From NCBI GenBank assembly GCA_015222915.1, contig JADFWE010000278.1, forward strand, positions 1 to 6,897: 6,897 nucleotides of DNA, in the 5' to 3' direction. Every line of letters begins with the position of its first letter. Positions within the stretch are counted from its first letter, which is position 1. Shown piece by piece: positions 1 to 5,583 of the stretch. Below the pieces are notes generated by a model. It was not told the DNA's origin. It ran no database searches and saw nothing but the letters and a program-made list of their open reading frames with translations. The position numbers were made by a program, and so were the translations under genes. The DNA comes from Pseudomonadota bacterium. GTDB lineage: Bacteria; Pseudomonadota; Gammaproteobacteria; SZUA-229.

Positions 1-620
1 GCGGTAAAGAGCGCATGAAATATTTTGTCGATAATTTCTCTGCTGGCTACACCATCCCCGAGGATATCGAAACGCTTATCCCCGAATTGCACCAGGCCAA
101 AACCCGTCACTATACCGAACTGCTGTCCACCGGCGCAATCCCGCTGCGCCCCGGGGTCGAACACCTGATCAACGAGGCTCGTGAACGCAAATACCGCCTG
201 GCCATCGCCACTACCACGACACCTGAAAACGTCACCGCCCTGCTCACCCACACCCTGGGAGAAGAATCGATCGAGTGGTTCGAAGTGATTGCTGCCGGTG
301 ATATCGTGCCGGCGAAAAAACCGGCGGCTGATATCTACACCTATGCACTGGACGAGATGAAGCTGTCGCCCAAAGACTGTATCGCTTTTGAAGATTCTGA
401 AAACGGTATTAAATCATCTCTCGGCGCAGATCTTGCCACCATCATCACCATCAACGATTACACCAGAGATCATGATTTCAGCGATGCTGTCATCGTACTC
501 GACCAGATGGGGGAAGCTGGCAACCCGTTCACCGTGCTGGCAGGAAGCCTGGATACCGATGGCGGCGAATACCTGAACTGTGACCTGGTCGAAAAACTTC
601 ATCAACAGTCACTGCCTTAG
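1..620 (+). CDS. CbbY-like HAD-superfamily phosphatase, 5'-truncated by window edge
   Basis: A HAD-superfamily hydrolase of the CbbY / beta-phosphoglucomutase-like group. The reading frame is open from base 3 and reads GKER before the first ATG at 15. CbbY proteins carry a GGKER-type segment internally, so that ATG is not the true start and roughly 45-50 N-terminal residues, including the catalytic DxD motif I, lie upstream of the window. Numbering from the ATG at 15, the remaining HAD motifs are visible: motif II Thr in ATTTT (65-69), motif III Lys in AKKP (100-103), and the acidic motif IV FEDSENG (125-131). Characterised CbbY dephosphorylates xylulose-1,5-bisphosphate, a Rubisco inhibitor. 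That substrate is an inference here, because the family also includes sugar-phosphate phosphatases and mutases of other specificity. The protein should be cytosolic. The permease gene follows after 54 nt on the same strand. The family call is firm, the substrate is not. Confidence 0.88.
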   Translation, partial: GKERMKYFVDNFSAGYTIPEDIETLIPELHQAKTRHYTELLSTGAIPLRPGVEHLINEARERKYRLAIATTTTPENVTALLTHTLGEESIEWFEVIAAGDIVPAKKPAADIYTYALDEMKLSPKDCIAFEDSENGIKSSLGADLATIITINDYTRDHDFSDAVIVLDQMGEAGNPFTVLAGSLDTDGGEYLNCDLVEKLHQQSLP

Positions 621-640
621 ATCGCTAACCATAGATCGCT
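618..640 (+). repeat. 9-bp direct repeat at the end of the CbbY-like gene
   Basis: TAGATCGCT occurs at 618-626 and again at 632-640, separated by AACCA, a 14-nt period. The first copy includes the TAG stop codon of the CbbY-like gene. It may be a small slippage duplication; no function is claimed. Confidence 0.5.
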
Positions 641-674
641 GCCCCGGCTTCAGTAGCATCAGCGCAGGAACAGC

Positions 675-1496
675 TTGCTGACAATCAACCTAATCGATAC
701 CGGCCTGTTTATCCTGACCGGCTCCTGCGCAGGCTTCGCTGCCGGTCTGCTCGGTGTCGGCGGCGGCCTGATCATCGTGCCGGTGCTATACCTGGTCTTT
801 ACCCATCAGGGTTATGATCCCGCCTACCTGATGCACATGGCACTGACCACGTCGCTGGCCACCATCGTATTCACCTCTATCTCATCTACCCGCGCCCACC
901 ACAGACGGCAGGCGGTGATATGGCCGCTGGTTTTTCTGCTGAGCCCCGGGATCATCGTTGGCGCGTGGTTCGGCGGACTGTTTGCATCACAGATCGACAG
1001 CCGATACCTGATCAACACCTTTGCCATTTTCGAATTCCTGGTGGCACTTAACCTGATATTAAAAAAACAGACCGCGCAACATGCAAAAACCATCAGTCCG
1101 GTAGCAGCGACGTTCGGCGGTTTCAGCATAGGCTTTGTTTCGACCATCGTCGGCATCGGCGGCGGCACCATGACCGTTCCTTTTCTGCACTGGTTCAACA
1201 TATCGATACGAAAGGCCGTTGCCACCTCGGCTGCCTGCGGCTTTCCTATCGCACTGGTCGGCGCATTATCTTACATCTACGCCAGTTATGGATTAAACAT
1301 GGGTCACTCAACAGTGACCACATCAGCAACCATCGGTTACCTGCACCTGGACGCACTGCTGTTTATCGCCATTAGCAGTTTTATATCTGCCCCGCTGGGA
1401 GCAAGAGTTGCTCATGCCATTTCAGAAAAAACACTACGTCTCAGCTTTGCTATATTATTATTCGGCCTCAGCTTTATCATGTTTCTCAACAACTGA
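675..1496 (+). CDS. TauE/SafE-family membrane permease (sulfite/anion exporter-like)
   Basis: A 273-residue polytopic inner-membrane protein of the TauE/SafE family (formerly DUF81). It has about eight hydrophobic segments arranged as two homologous halves. Each half opens with the family's glycine-rich motif: GLLGVGGG at 24-31 followed by IIVPVL, and VGIGGG at 159-164 followed by TMTVPFL. The start is chosen as TTG at 675, because an in-frame TAG at 654-656 closes the frame upstream, AGGA at 666-669 lies 5 nt before the TTG, and the first in-frame ATG would remove the first transmembrane segment and its motif. Family members are implicated in export of sulfite, sulfoacetate or other small organosulfur anions, but many are uncharacterised and the substrate cannot be read from the sequence. 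The length is normal and the gene intact. It sits 54 nt after the CbbY-like gene and 59 nt before the FrnE-like gene, all on the same strand. Confidence 0.92.
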   Translation: MLTINLIDTGLFILTGSCAGFAAGLLGVGGGLIIVPVLYLVFTHQGYDPAYLMHMALTTSLATIVFTSISSTRAHHRRQAVIWPLVFLLSPGIIVGAWFGGLFASQIDSRYLINTFAIFEFLVALNLILKKQTAQHAKTISPVAATFGGFSIGFVSTIVGIGGGTMTVPFLHWFNISIRKAVATSAACGFPIALVGALSYIYASYGLNMGHSTVTTSATIGYLHLDALLFIAISSFISAPLGARVAHAISEKTLRLSFAILLFGLSFIMFLNN

Positions 1497-1504
1497 GGAA
1501 CTTC

Positions 1505-1533
1505 TCTTCATCACCACTGACAGACCTTATAAT
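1505..1533 (+). promoter_or_regulatory. Putative sigma-70 promoter for the FrnE-like gene
   Basis: A perfect TATAAT -10 hexamer lies at 1528-1533. With a 17-nt spacer, the -35 position (1505-1510) reads TCTTCA, which matches TTGACA at only three positions. Transcription would start near 1540, giving a leader of about 16 nt before the ATG at 1556. The -10 is convincing in a 59-nt intergenic gap, while the -35 is weak. Confidence 0.4.
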
Positions 1534-1555
1534 CAGCAAACGATGAAAGATCATC

Positions 1556-2194
1556 ATGCCAGAATCTAACAGACGCAAACTTCCCGAACTACAGGTAACC
1601 GTATACAGCGATTATATCTGCCCGTTCTGCTATGTCGGCCATCATCGACTGCAGCGCCTGCGCGATAGTTACGAGCTGAAGATAAACTGGTGTTTTCTGG
1701 AGATCCACCCTGAAACCTCGGCCGAAGGCGAACCCATCGATTCACTGGACTACCCGTCACAGCAATGGCAACAGATGATGGATAATCTGAAGCGCGTAGC
1801 GAGAGAAGAGGATATCCCGCTGTCAGAACTCAGCTTTATCACCAATTCCAGAGACGCCCTCCTGTTATCAGAAGCATGTAAACAGGAAGGTCGTGAAATA
1901 TTTTATGATGTACACGAAAAATTATTCACCGCGTATTTTGTCGAAGGCAGAAATATCGGTAATCGCGACGTACTTATCGATATCGCAAAAACATGTAAGG
2001 TCAGTGAAGAAACTATCGAAAGCGCATGGTCAGATGAAAAACACCAGCAACGCCTGGCCGCCAATTTTGATTCGGCGCGTCAGCACGATGTCCAGAGCGT
2101 GCCCAGCTTCGTATTCGGTGAGAAAGTTCTGACAGGCGTAGTCAGCGAGGAGGCTTTTCGTAAAGCAGCCGTGCAATCAACCATCACTAAATAG
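1556..2194 (+). CDS. FrnE-like DsbA-family thiol oxidoreductase
   Basis: A 212-residue thioredoxin-fold protein of the DsbA/FrnE type. The N-terminal strand VTVYSDYICPFCYVGHHRL (14-32) carries the redox motif CPFC at 22-25. The helical insertion typical of DsbA follows. The C-terminal part has SVPSFVFGEK (181-190) with the cis-proline (P183) packed against the active site, then the usual LTGVVSEEAF segment. No signal peptide is visible (the N-terminus is charged, ESNRRK), so the protein should be cytosolic, as is usual for FrnE-like proteins and unlike periplasmic DsbA. FrnE homologues act as dithiol-disulfide isomerases and have been linked to oxidative-stress resistance; the partner here is unknown. 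The start ATG at 1556 has only a weak purine-rich GAAAGA (1545-1550) upstream. A TATAAT box at 1528-1533 suggests a promoter of its own as well as possible read-through from the permease gene. The gene is intact. Confidence 0.92.
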   Translation: MPESNRRKLPELQVTVYSDYICPFCYVGHHRLQRLRDSYELKINWCFLEIHPETSAEGEPIDSLDYPSQQWQQMMDNLKRVAREEDIPLSELSFITNSRDALLLSEACKQEGREIFYDVHEKLFTAYFVEGRNIGNRDVLIDIAKTCKVSEETIESAWSDEKHQQRLAANFDSARQHDVQSVPSFVFGEKVLTGVVSEEAFRKAAVQSTITK

Positions 2195-2233
2195 AAAGCA
2201 ATAACCGGATGAGACCGCCACACAAAACAGACC

Positions 2234-2256
2234 TTAAAAACCTTAAAAGTTTTTAA
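2234..2256. other. AT-rich inverted repeat after the FrnE-like gene
   Basis: TTAAAAAC (2234-2241) and GTTTTTAA (2249-2256) form an 8-bp perfect stem with a 7-nt loop, 39 nt beyond the FrnE-like stop codon. The stem has a single G-C pair and no clean T-tract follows, so it is at best a weak terminator. It may simply be AT-rich flank of the palindromic element that starts at 2265. Confidence 0.3.
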
Positions 2257-2314
2257 AAATATTGTTCTCGCAAAGACGCAAAGAACGCAAAGGAAAAGCT
2301 TTTAGTTTTGGTAG

Positions 2315-2331
2315 GGTGGGCACTGCCCACC
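2315..2331. repeat. Inner hairpin 1 of the nested element
   Basis: A perfect 17-nt palindrome (GGTGGGCA, centre C, TGCCCACC) within the first inner segment of the 171-bp element. All eight pairs are Watson-Crick. Confidence 0.85.
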
Positions 2332-2359
2332 TTCACGGTATCTATATTAGCTGTAGTCT

Positions 2360-2376
2360 GTCGGGCAGTGCCCGAC
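2360..2376. repeat. Inner hairpin 2 of the nested element
   Basis: A perfect 17-nt palindrome (GTCGGGCA, centre G, TGCCCGAC) in the second inner segment. Compared in inverted orientation with hairpin 1, it differs in two base pairs, and both sides of each pair change together. Confidence 0.85.
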
Positions 2377-2548
2377 CTACGCTGTTACATACAAGCAATG
2401 TTTTTATCTTTGCGTTCTTTGCGCCTCTGCGAGAAAATCGGTTTTTGCTTCCATGTCCGTTTCTAGCCGCAAGCAGTCGTTCCAACAGTCACAGGTTTAG
2501 AGTAAAACAGGTGTTGTCTGCGCCGCTCTAACGCTACTCACAAAAGCA

Positions 2549-3163
2549 TCAATCTTCTTCCTCGCCCAGCATTGCTTCTTTCAGGTCTTCATCTGCCGGT
2601 TCTTCTCCCAGCCAGACATCGAGCAATGCAGCATAAAAATCAGCACCCTCTATCACACCTTTTTCTTCACCATTGATAACAAGGCGTGTGCCGCTCGCGG
2701 GAATATAGTCAAACGTCAATACGTCGCCCGCTTTCAGATCCGGAAAAAAAGCATTAAAGGTATTCAGTCGAGCCTGTAATTTTTCCAGCTGCTCGTCGCT
2801 GTTATTTTCCTCGAAACCTTCACTCCATCCATCGGTGATTTTTTTACGTTCAACCTCATCATGGACCATATGCATGAGTACACGTTTTGGCCCTTTCAGC
2901 GCCTGCGCCGCATCACGCGAATCAACATTTTTCTCGGTATAGAGTGCACCGACATAGACCTTAAATATAAATTTGGTACGGTAGCCCATACCATTCAGCT
3001 GCAACTCTGTATCGGTGCCGGGCAATGTCACTTTATCCGGCAATGTAACCTCATCAAGCTGACGTGCAACCGTCGCGGTGCTGAAAAACACACTGAATAC
3101 AGCAAGAAAAATAAAAGTACTGACACGGTTAAACGGATGTTTCACTGGAATCTGTGCTGACAT
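2549..3163 (-). CDS. Secreted chalcone-isomerase-like (Chalcone_3-type) protein
   Basis: A 204-residue exported protein of the bacterial chalcone-isomerase-like family. The mature part shows the family pattern: VTLPGTDTELQLNGMGYRTK, FKVYVGALYTEK, then an alternating segment with RVLMHMVHDEV, KAGDVLTFDYIP, and a C-terminal VIEGADFYAALLDVWLG. The N-terminus is a Sec signal peptide, with a basic n-region (K8, R13), a hydrophobic core at about 15-30 and probable cleavage after TVA (A33), so the product is periplasmic. The start at 3163 is preferred over the longer ATG at 3202 (217 residues) because GGAGAA at 3169-3174 is well spaced from it and the longer form puts 13 arginine-rich residues before the signal peptide. 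Bacterial members mostly lack a known reaction, so flavonoid isomerisation should not be assumed. The tail is very acidic (GEEED). It is divergent from the GGDEF gene. The family call is good, the function unknown. Confidence 0.82.
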   Translation of the reverse strand: MSAQIPVKHPFNRVSTFIFLAVFSVFFSTATVARQLDEVTLPDKVTLPGTDTELQLNGMGYRTKFIFKVYVGALYTEKNVDSRDAAQALKGPKRVLMHMVHDEVERKKITDGWSEGFEENNSDEQLEKLQARLNTFNAFFPDLKAGDVLTFDYIPASGTRLVINGEEKGVIEGADFYAALLDVWLGEEPADEDLKEAMLGEEED

Positions 3164-3272
3164 AGAAGTTCTCCGAAGTGGTCGAAAAGTATAGAATCTC
3201 ATCTCATTATGCAGGTTACATCTCGCACTATAAACGTTACACTAACACTAGCTATAGCGTTCGACAACGACT
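3164..3272. promoter_or_regulatory. Divergent promoter region between chalcone-like and GGDEF genes
   Basis: This 109-nt region must serve both divergent genes. On the minus strand TATACT (3188-3193) is a near-consensus -10 whose transcript would begin just before the ribosome site used for the start at 3163. On the plus strand TATAAA (3229-3234) could be the -10 of the GGDEF gene, with a leader of about 30 nt. Neither has a good -35 hexamer, so an activator or another sigma factor is possible. A palindrome GCTATAGC lies at 3251-3258. No Shine-Dalgarno sequence is visible before the GGDEF ATG at 3273. Confidence 0.3.
3169..3174 (-). promoter_or_regulatory. Ribosome binding site deciding the chalcone-isomerase-like start
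   Basis: GGAGAA on the minus strand has its GGAG core 7 nt upstream of the ATG at 3163. No comparable site precedes the alternative ATG at 3202, so the shorter 204-residue form is favoured. Confidence 0.7.
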
Positions 3273-3968
3273 ATGAAAATAATAAATGTGACTAAACAGA
3301 AGTTTCTTATCTATCTGGCTTACATAAGCCTGGCCTGCTTTTTGACAACGTTGATGAACATTGTCAATACGGTCTATATCCTGAAGATACCGCTCACCGC
3401 AGATACCTATATCATGCCGACGCTGGCGGGTCTGTTATTCGGCTCGATGCTGGCGCATATAAAATCTTTAAGCAGTCGTTTAAAGCAGCTCGCGTTCACC
3501 GACTCGCTGACAAAAATCTACAACCGCCTGCATTTTGCCCATTTTCTGGATATCGAAATCGACAAGGCCAAACGCTACGACAGCACTTTCTCCATCATCT
3601 TTTTCGATCTCGATCATTTCAAAGACGTGAACGATAACTTCGGTCACGCTGCCGGTGATAGAGTACTCGAACAATTGACACAGGTAGTAGCCAAGGCCAA
3701 TAGAAGCGCCGATATCTTTGCCCGTCATGGTGGTGAAGAGTTTATCATCCTGGCACCGGAAACCGATATCAGCGGTGCCATGATCCATGCCGAACGGCTA
3801 CGTAATGATATAGAAAAATTCGAGTTCGACACCGTCGACCACATCACCAGCAGCTTTGGCGTTACCGAATTTAAAAAGGAGGATACTTTAGAAATGCTGA
3901 TGGAACGTGCGGACATCGCCCTTTATATGGCGAAAGAATATGGCAGGAACCGGGTAGAAAAAGCGTAG
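3273..3968 (+). CDS. Membrane-anchored GGDEF diguanylate cyclase
   Basis: A 231-residue protein that makes cyclic di-GMP from two GTP. Two transmembrane helices (about 10-30 and 46-63) flank a short loop. A linker of about 12 residues leads straight into the GGDEF domain, which starts at FTDSLTKIYNR (75-85). Metal- and nucleotide-binding residues are intact in FFDLDHFKDVND (110-121), the active-site motif is GGEEF (153-157), and the inhibitory I-site RSAD (144-147) sits five residues upstream, so product feedback is expected. The domain ends normally with the conserved ALYMAKEYGRNRV. There is no PAS, GAF or other sensor domain, so any input must act through the membrane segment or through expression level. 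The ATG at 3273 is the only reasonable start (in-frame TAG at 3255-3257), though no ribosome site is evident. Oddly, the last eight codons form one arm of a perfect 22-bp inverted repeat. Confidence 0.94.
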   Translation: MKIINVTKQKFLIYLAYISLACFLTTLMNIVNTVYILKIPLTADTYIMPTLAGLLFGSMLAHIKSLSSRLKQLAFTDSLTKIYNRLHFAHFLDIEIDKAKRYDSTFSIIFFDLDHFKDVNDNFGHAAGDRVLEQLTQVVAKANRSADIFARHGGEEFIILAPETDISGAMIHAERLRNDIEKFEFDTVDHITSSFGVTEFKKEDTLEMLMERADIALYMAKEYGRNRVEKA

Positions 3969-3989
3969 CTTTTTCTACCCGGTTCCTGC
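3943..3989. repeat. Perfect 22-bp inverted repeat spanning the GGDEF gene stop codon
   Basis: Arm 3943-3964 and arm 3968-3989 are exact reverse complements separated by GTA (3965-3967). The left arm encodes the end of the GGDEF protein, including its conserved GRNRV residues; the TAG stop spans the loop and the first base of the right arm. Each arm begins and ends with GC. There is no T-tract after the stem, so it is not a standard intrinsic terminator, although it may protect the mRNA 3' end or be cut as double-stranded RNA. Because the left arm is constrained coding sequence, the right arm is probably a templated inverted copy of it. Confidence 0.9.
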
Positions 3990-4088
3990 AATGAATAATG
4001 AAAAGTGAATAATGGAAAAGCGTAAAAACCGCTGCATAACAGCTTTTGTCTTTTCATTATTCACTTTTCACTTTTCATTATTCATTGC
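3988..4088. repeat. 101-bp AT-rich palindromic element in convergent gap
   Basis: The left arm 3988-4020 (starting GCAATGAATAATGAAAAG) and the right arm 4050-4088 are inverted repeats. Both are made of tandem TGAATAATG and (G)AAAAG modules; the right arm carries one extra 7-nt TGAAAAG unit and the left arm one extra G. The centre (4021-4049) includes a small GCTG/CAGC hairpin with loop CATAA (4031-4043). The element fills the space between the two gene-end hairpins and shares the GC dinucleotide with each. It lacks coding potential; the open frame crossing it gives the low-complexity peptide SFHYSLFTFHYSL. It may be a mobile or spreading repeat or a bidirectional termination region. Confidence 0.85.
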
Positions 4089-4111
4089 TTTTAAAGCTCC
4101 GCTTTAAAAGC
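4087..4111. repeat. Perfect 11-bp inverted repeat spanning the gcvPB stop codon
   Basis: GCTTTTAAAGC (4087-4097), loop TCC (4098-4100), GCTTTAAAAGC (4101-4111) is a perfect hairpin covering the last codons (AFKAEL) and stop of gcvPB. As at the GGDEF end, the loop is 3 nt and both arms are bounded by GC. On the gcvPB transcript no U-run follows the stem, so classical termination is not evident. Confidence 0.85.
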
Positions 4112-5569
4112 CAGGTCCAGCTGTTTTGCAGCGCGGACTTCGTCCAGACGTTTTACCGGCAGTGTCTGTGGCGCGTCATGCAGCAGTTGCGGATTATTCT
4201 CTGCTTCCTGTTTTATCTGCTCCAGCGCATCCATAAAACCATCCAGTGCTTCTTTGGCTTCGGTCTCGGTAGGTTCGATCAACAGGCATTCAGGAACCAG
4301 CAGCGGGAAATAGGTCGTCGGCGCATGGTAACCAAGATCTAACAGACGTTTGGCAAAATCCATGGCAGAGACATGATAGTCACGCGCTTCATTCTTCAGG
4401 GTGATGATAAATTCATGACTGGCACGGCGGTTATCGATCGCCAGTGTAAAGCCGCGACGTTTTGCCTCTGCCATCATGTAATTGGCATTTAATGTAGCGA
4501 ACTCAGCAACGCGCACCATTCCCTCGCGACCGAGGAAACGCATATAGATATAAGCACGCAATAAAACGCCGGGGTTACCCATAAAAGCAGACAGTCGACC
4601 GATGCTCTGCGGCAGGTCTTTGACGGTCAGGTATCGGTATTGCCCCTCACCTGCAGTGGCAGCTGAGGCGGAGTCATCACGGGTCACTACCGGCAGAGGC
4701 AGGAACGGTTTCAGACGTTCCGCCACACCCACCGCACCGGAACCCGGACCACCGCCACCATGCGGTGTGGAAAATGTTTTATGCAGGTTGGAATGGATCA
4801 CATCAAAGCCCATATCACCGGGGCGGATCTTACCCAGGATAGCATTCAGGTTGGCACCATCGTAATACAGCAGACCGCCGGCATCATGGACCACTTTTGC
4901 GATGGCTTCGATATTACGCTCGAACACACCTAAGGTCGAAGGATTGGTCAGCATGAGACCTGCCGTCTGCGGCCCGACAGCGGCTTTTAAAGCATCGATA
5001 TCGACGTCACCATTATCCAGCGTAGCGATCTCGCGCACGGTAAAACCGCACATCACTGCTGTAGCCGGATTGGTGCCATGCGCGGCATCAGGCACTAATA
5101 TCTCTTTGCGCTCATCATCACCGCGTGAGTGATGATAGGCCTCGATCATGGCGACACCGGCAAACTCACCCTGCGCACCGGCCATCGGTGCCAGTGAAAA
5201 CGCGGCCATGCCAGTGGCTTCACATAACATCGACTGCAGATCATACATACAGGCGAGGAAACCCTGATTATTTCTATCCGGGGTCAGCGGGTGCGCATTC
5301 AGAAAACCCGGCAGCATCGCCAGTGTATTGCAGGCGCGCGGGTTGTATTTCATGGTGCAGGAACCCAACGGATAGAACTCGGTATCGATGGAAAAATTCT
5401 TCTTCGACAGACGGGTATAGTGACGCACGGCCTGCAGCTCGGAGACTTCCGGCAGTGCAGCACTGTCCGTTCGCAGCAGGTTCTCCGGGATAGGTGACAG
5501 TGGTGCCTTCTCGACCGGCGATTGCGGCGCGCCGTTACGTCCGTTCGACGAGTGTTCAAAGATCAACAT
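4091..5569 (-). CDS. gcvPB: Glycine dehydrogenase (decarboxylating) subunit 2
   Basis: The C-terminal half of the split P-protein of the glycine cleavage system. With GcvPA it decarboxylates glycine using pyridoxal phosphate and passes the aminomethyl group to the lipoyl arm of H-protein, in the cytosol. At 492 residues it has the normal length for the subunit. Recognisable motifs are [13 protein letters not shown] (65-77), HGTNPA (164-169), the cofactor-contacting YYDGAN (235-240), and the Schiff-base lysine K264 in [10 protein letters not shown] followed by the glycine-rich GGGGPGSG (271-278). The start ATG at 5569 overlaps the gcvPA stop by one base (TGATG), with a strong GAGGTGG ribosome site at 5577-5583, indicating translational coupling. 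The C-terminus reads LDLAFKAEL, and its last codons form one arm of a short perfect hairpin. All catalytic motifs are intact. Confidence 0.97.
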   Translation of the reverse strand: MLIFEHSSNGRNGAPQSPVEKAPLSPIPENLLRTDSAALPEVSELQAVRHYTRLSKKNFSIDTEFYPLGSCTMKYNPRACNTLAMLPGFLNAHPLTPDRNNQGFLACMYDLQSMLCEATGMAAFSLAPMAGAQGEFAGVAMIEAYHHSRGDDERKEILVPDAAHGTNPATAVMCGFTVREIATLDNGDVDIDALKAAVGPQTAGLMLTNPSTLGVFERNIEAIAKVVHDAGGLLYYDGANLNAILGKIRPGDMGFDVIHSNLHKTFSTPHGGGGPGSGAVGVAERLKPFLPLPVVTRDDSASAATAGEGQYRYLTVKDLPQSIGRLSAFMGNPGVLLRAYIYMRFLGREGMVRVAEFATLNANYMMAEAKRRGFTLAIDNRRASHEFIITLKNEARDYHVSAMDFAKRLLDLGYHAPTTYFPLLVPECLLIEPTETEAKEALDGFMDALEQIKQEAENNPQLLHDAPQTLPVKRLDEVRAAKQLDLAFKAEL

Positions 5570-5583
5570 CAGGCAGCCACCTC
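5567..5583 (-). promoter_or_regulatory. gcvPA-gcvPB coupled stop/start with ribosome binding site
   Basis: On the minus strand GAGGTGG (5577-5583) precedes the gcvPB ATG (5567-5569) by 7 nt. The gcvPA TGA (5569-5571) shares one base with that ATG. This arrangement fixes the gcvPB start and suggests equimolar production of the two subunits. Confidence 0.85.

Larger units (their letters stand above)
2265..2435. repeat. 171-bp nested palindromic (REP/MITE-like) element
   Basis: A non-coding element in the gap between two convergent genes. The outer arms, 2265-2292 and 2408-2435, are 28-nt inverted repeats matching at 26 positions. The left arm is built from three CGCAAAG heptamers (2269-2275, 2277-2283, 2286-2292). 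Inside lie two further segments, 2311-2331 and 2360-2380, inverted copies of each other at 17 of 21 positions. Each contains a perfect 17-nt palindrome with a one-base centre (2315-2331, core GTGGGCACTGCCCAC, and 2360-2376, core TCGGGCAGTGCCCGA). Folded, it would be a long stem bearing two hairpins. From memory, similar CGCAAAG and TGGGCACTGCCCA repeats recur in many bacterial genomes, but copy number here cannot be seen. There is no transposase and no clear target-site duplication. The rest of the gap (2195-2264, 2436-2548) holds no gene or strong signal beyond the AT-rich repeat at 2234-2256. Confidence 0.85.

Noticed and set aside
824..1225. Antisense open frame of 133 codons inside the TauE/SafE gene
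   Set aside because: It is a shadow of a clear membrane-protein gene with family motifs; it has no recognisable domain of its own.
2262..2531. Open frame of 89 codons (TTG start) across the intergenic gap
   Set aside because: It translates the nested palindromic element (VGTAHLH, SGSARPTL, FAFFAPLREN). Such peptides arise from reading through repeats; there is no ribosome site and no protein-like composition.
2195..2548. CRISPR array or attachment site suggested by repeated CGCAAAG units
   Set aside because: The units are 7 nt at 8-9 nt intervals with no spacers, confined to the arms of an inverted repeat; there is no cas gene, integrase or tRNA nearby.
3164..3202. Longer N-terminus (ATG at 3202) for the chalcone-isomerase-like protein
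   Set aside because: It adds 13 residues rich in arginine and phenylalanine before the signal peptide, overlaps a likely -10 box, and lacks a ribosome site, whereas the ATG at 3163 has GGAGAA.
3943..3989. Rho-independent terminator for the GGDEF gene
   Set aside because: The hairpin is strong, but the run of T lies in the stem near the loop and the downstream sequence is AATGAATAATG rather than a T-tract.
4046..4342. Open frame of 98 codons starting in the AT-rich palindrome
   Set aside because: It begins as low-complexity SFHYSLFTFHYSL from the repeat and continues antisense through the 3' part of gcvPB.
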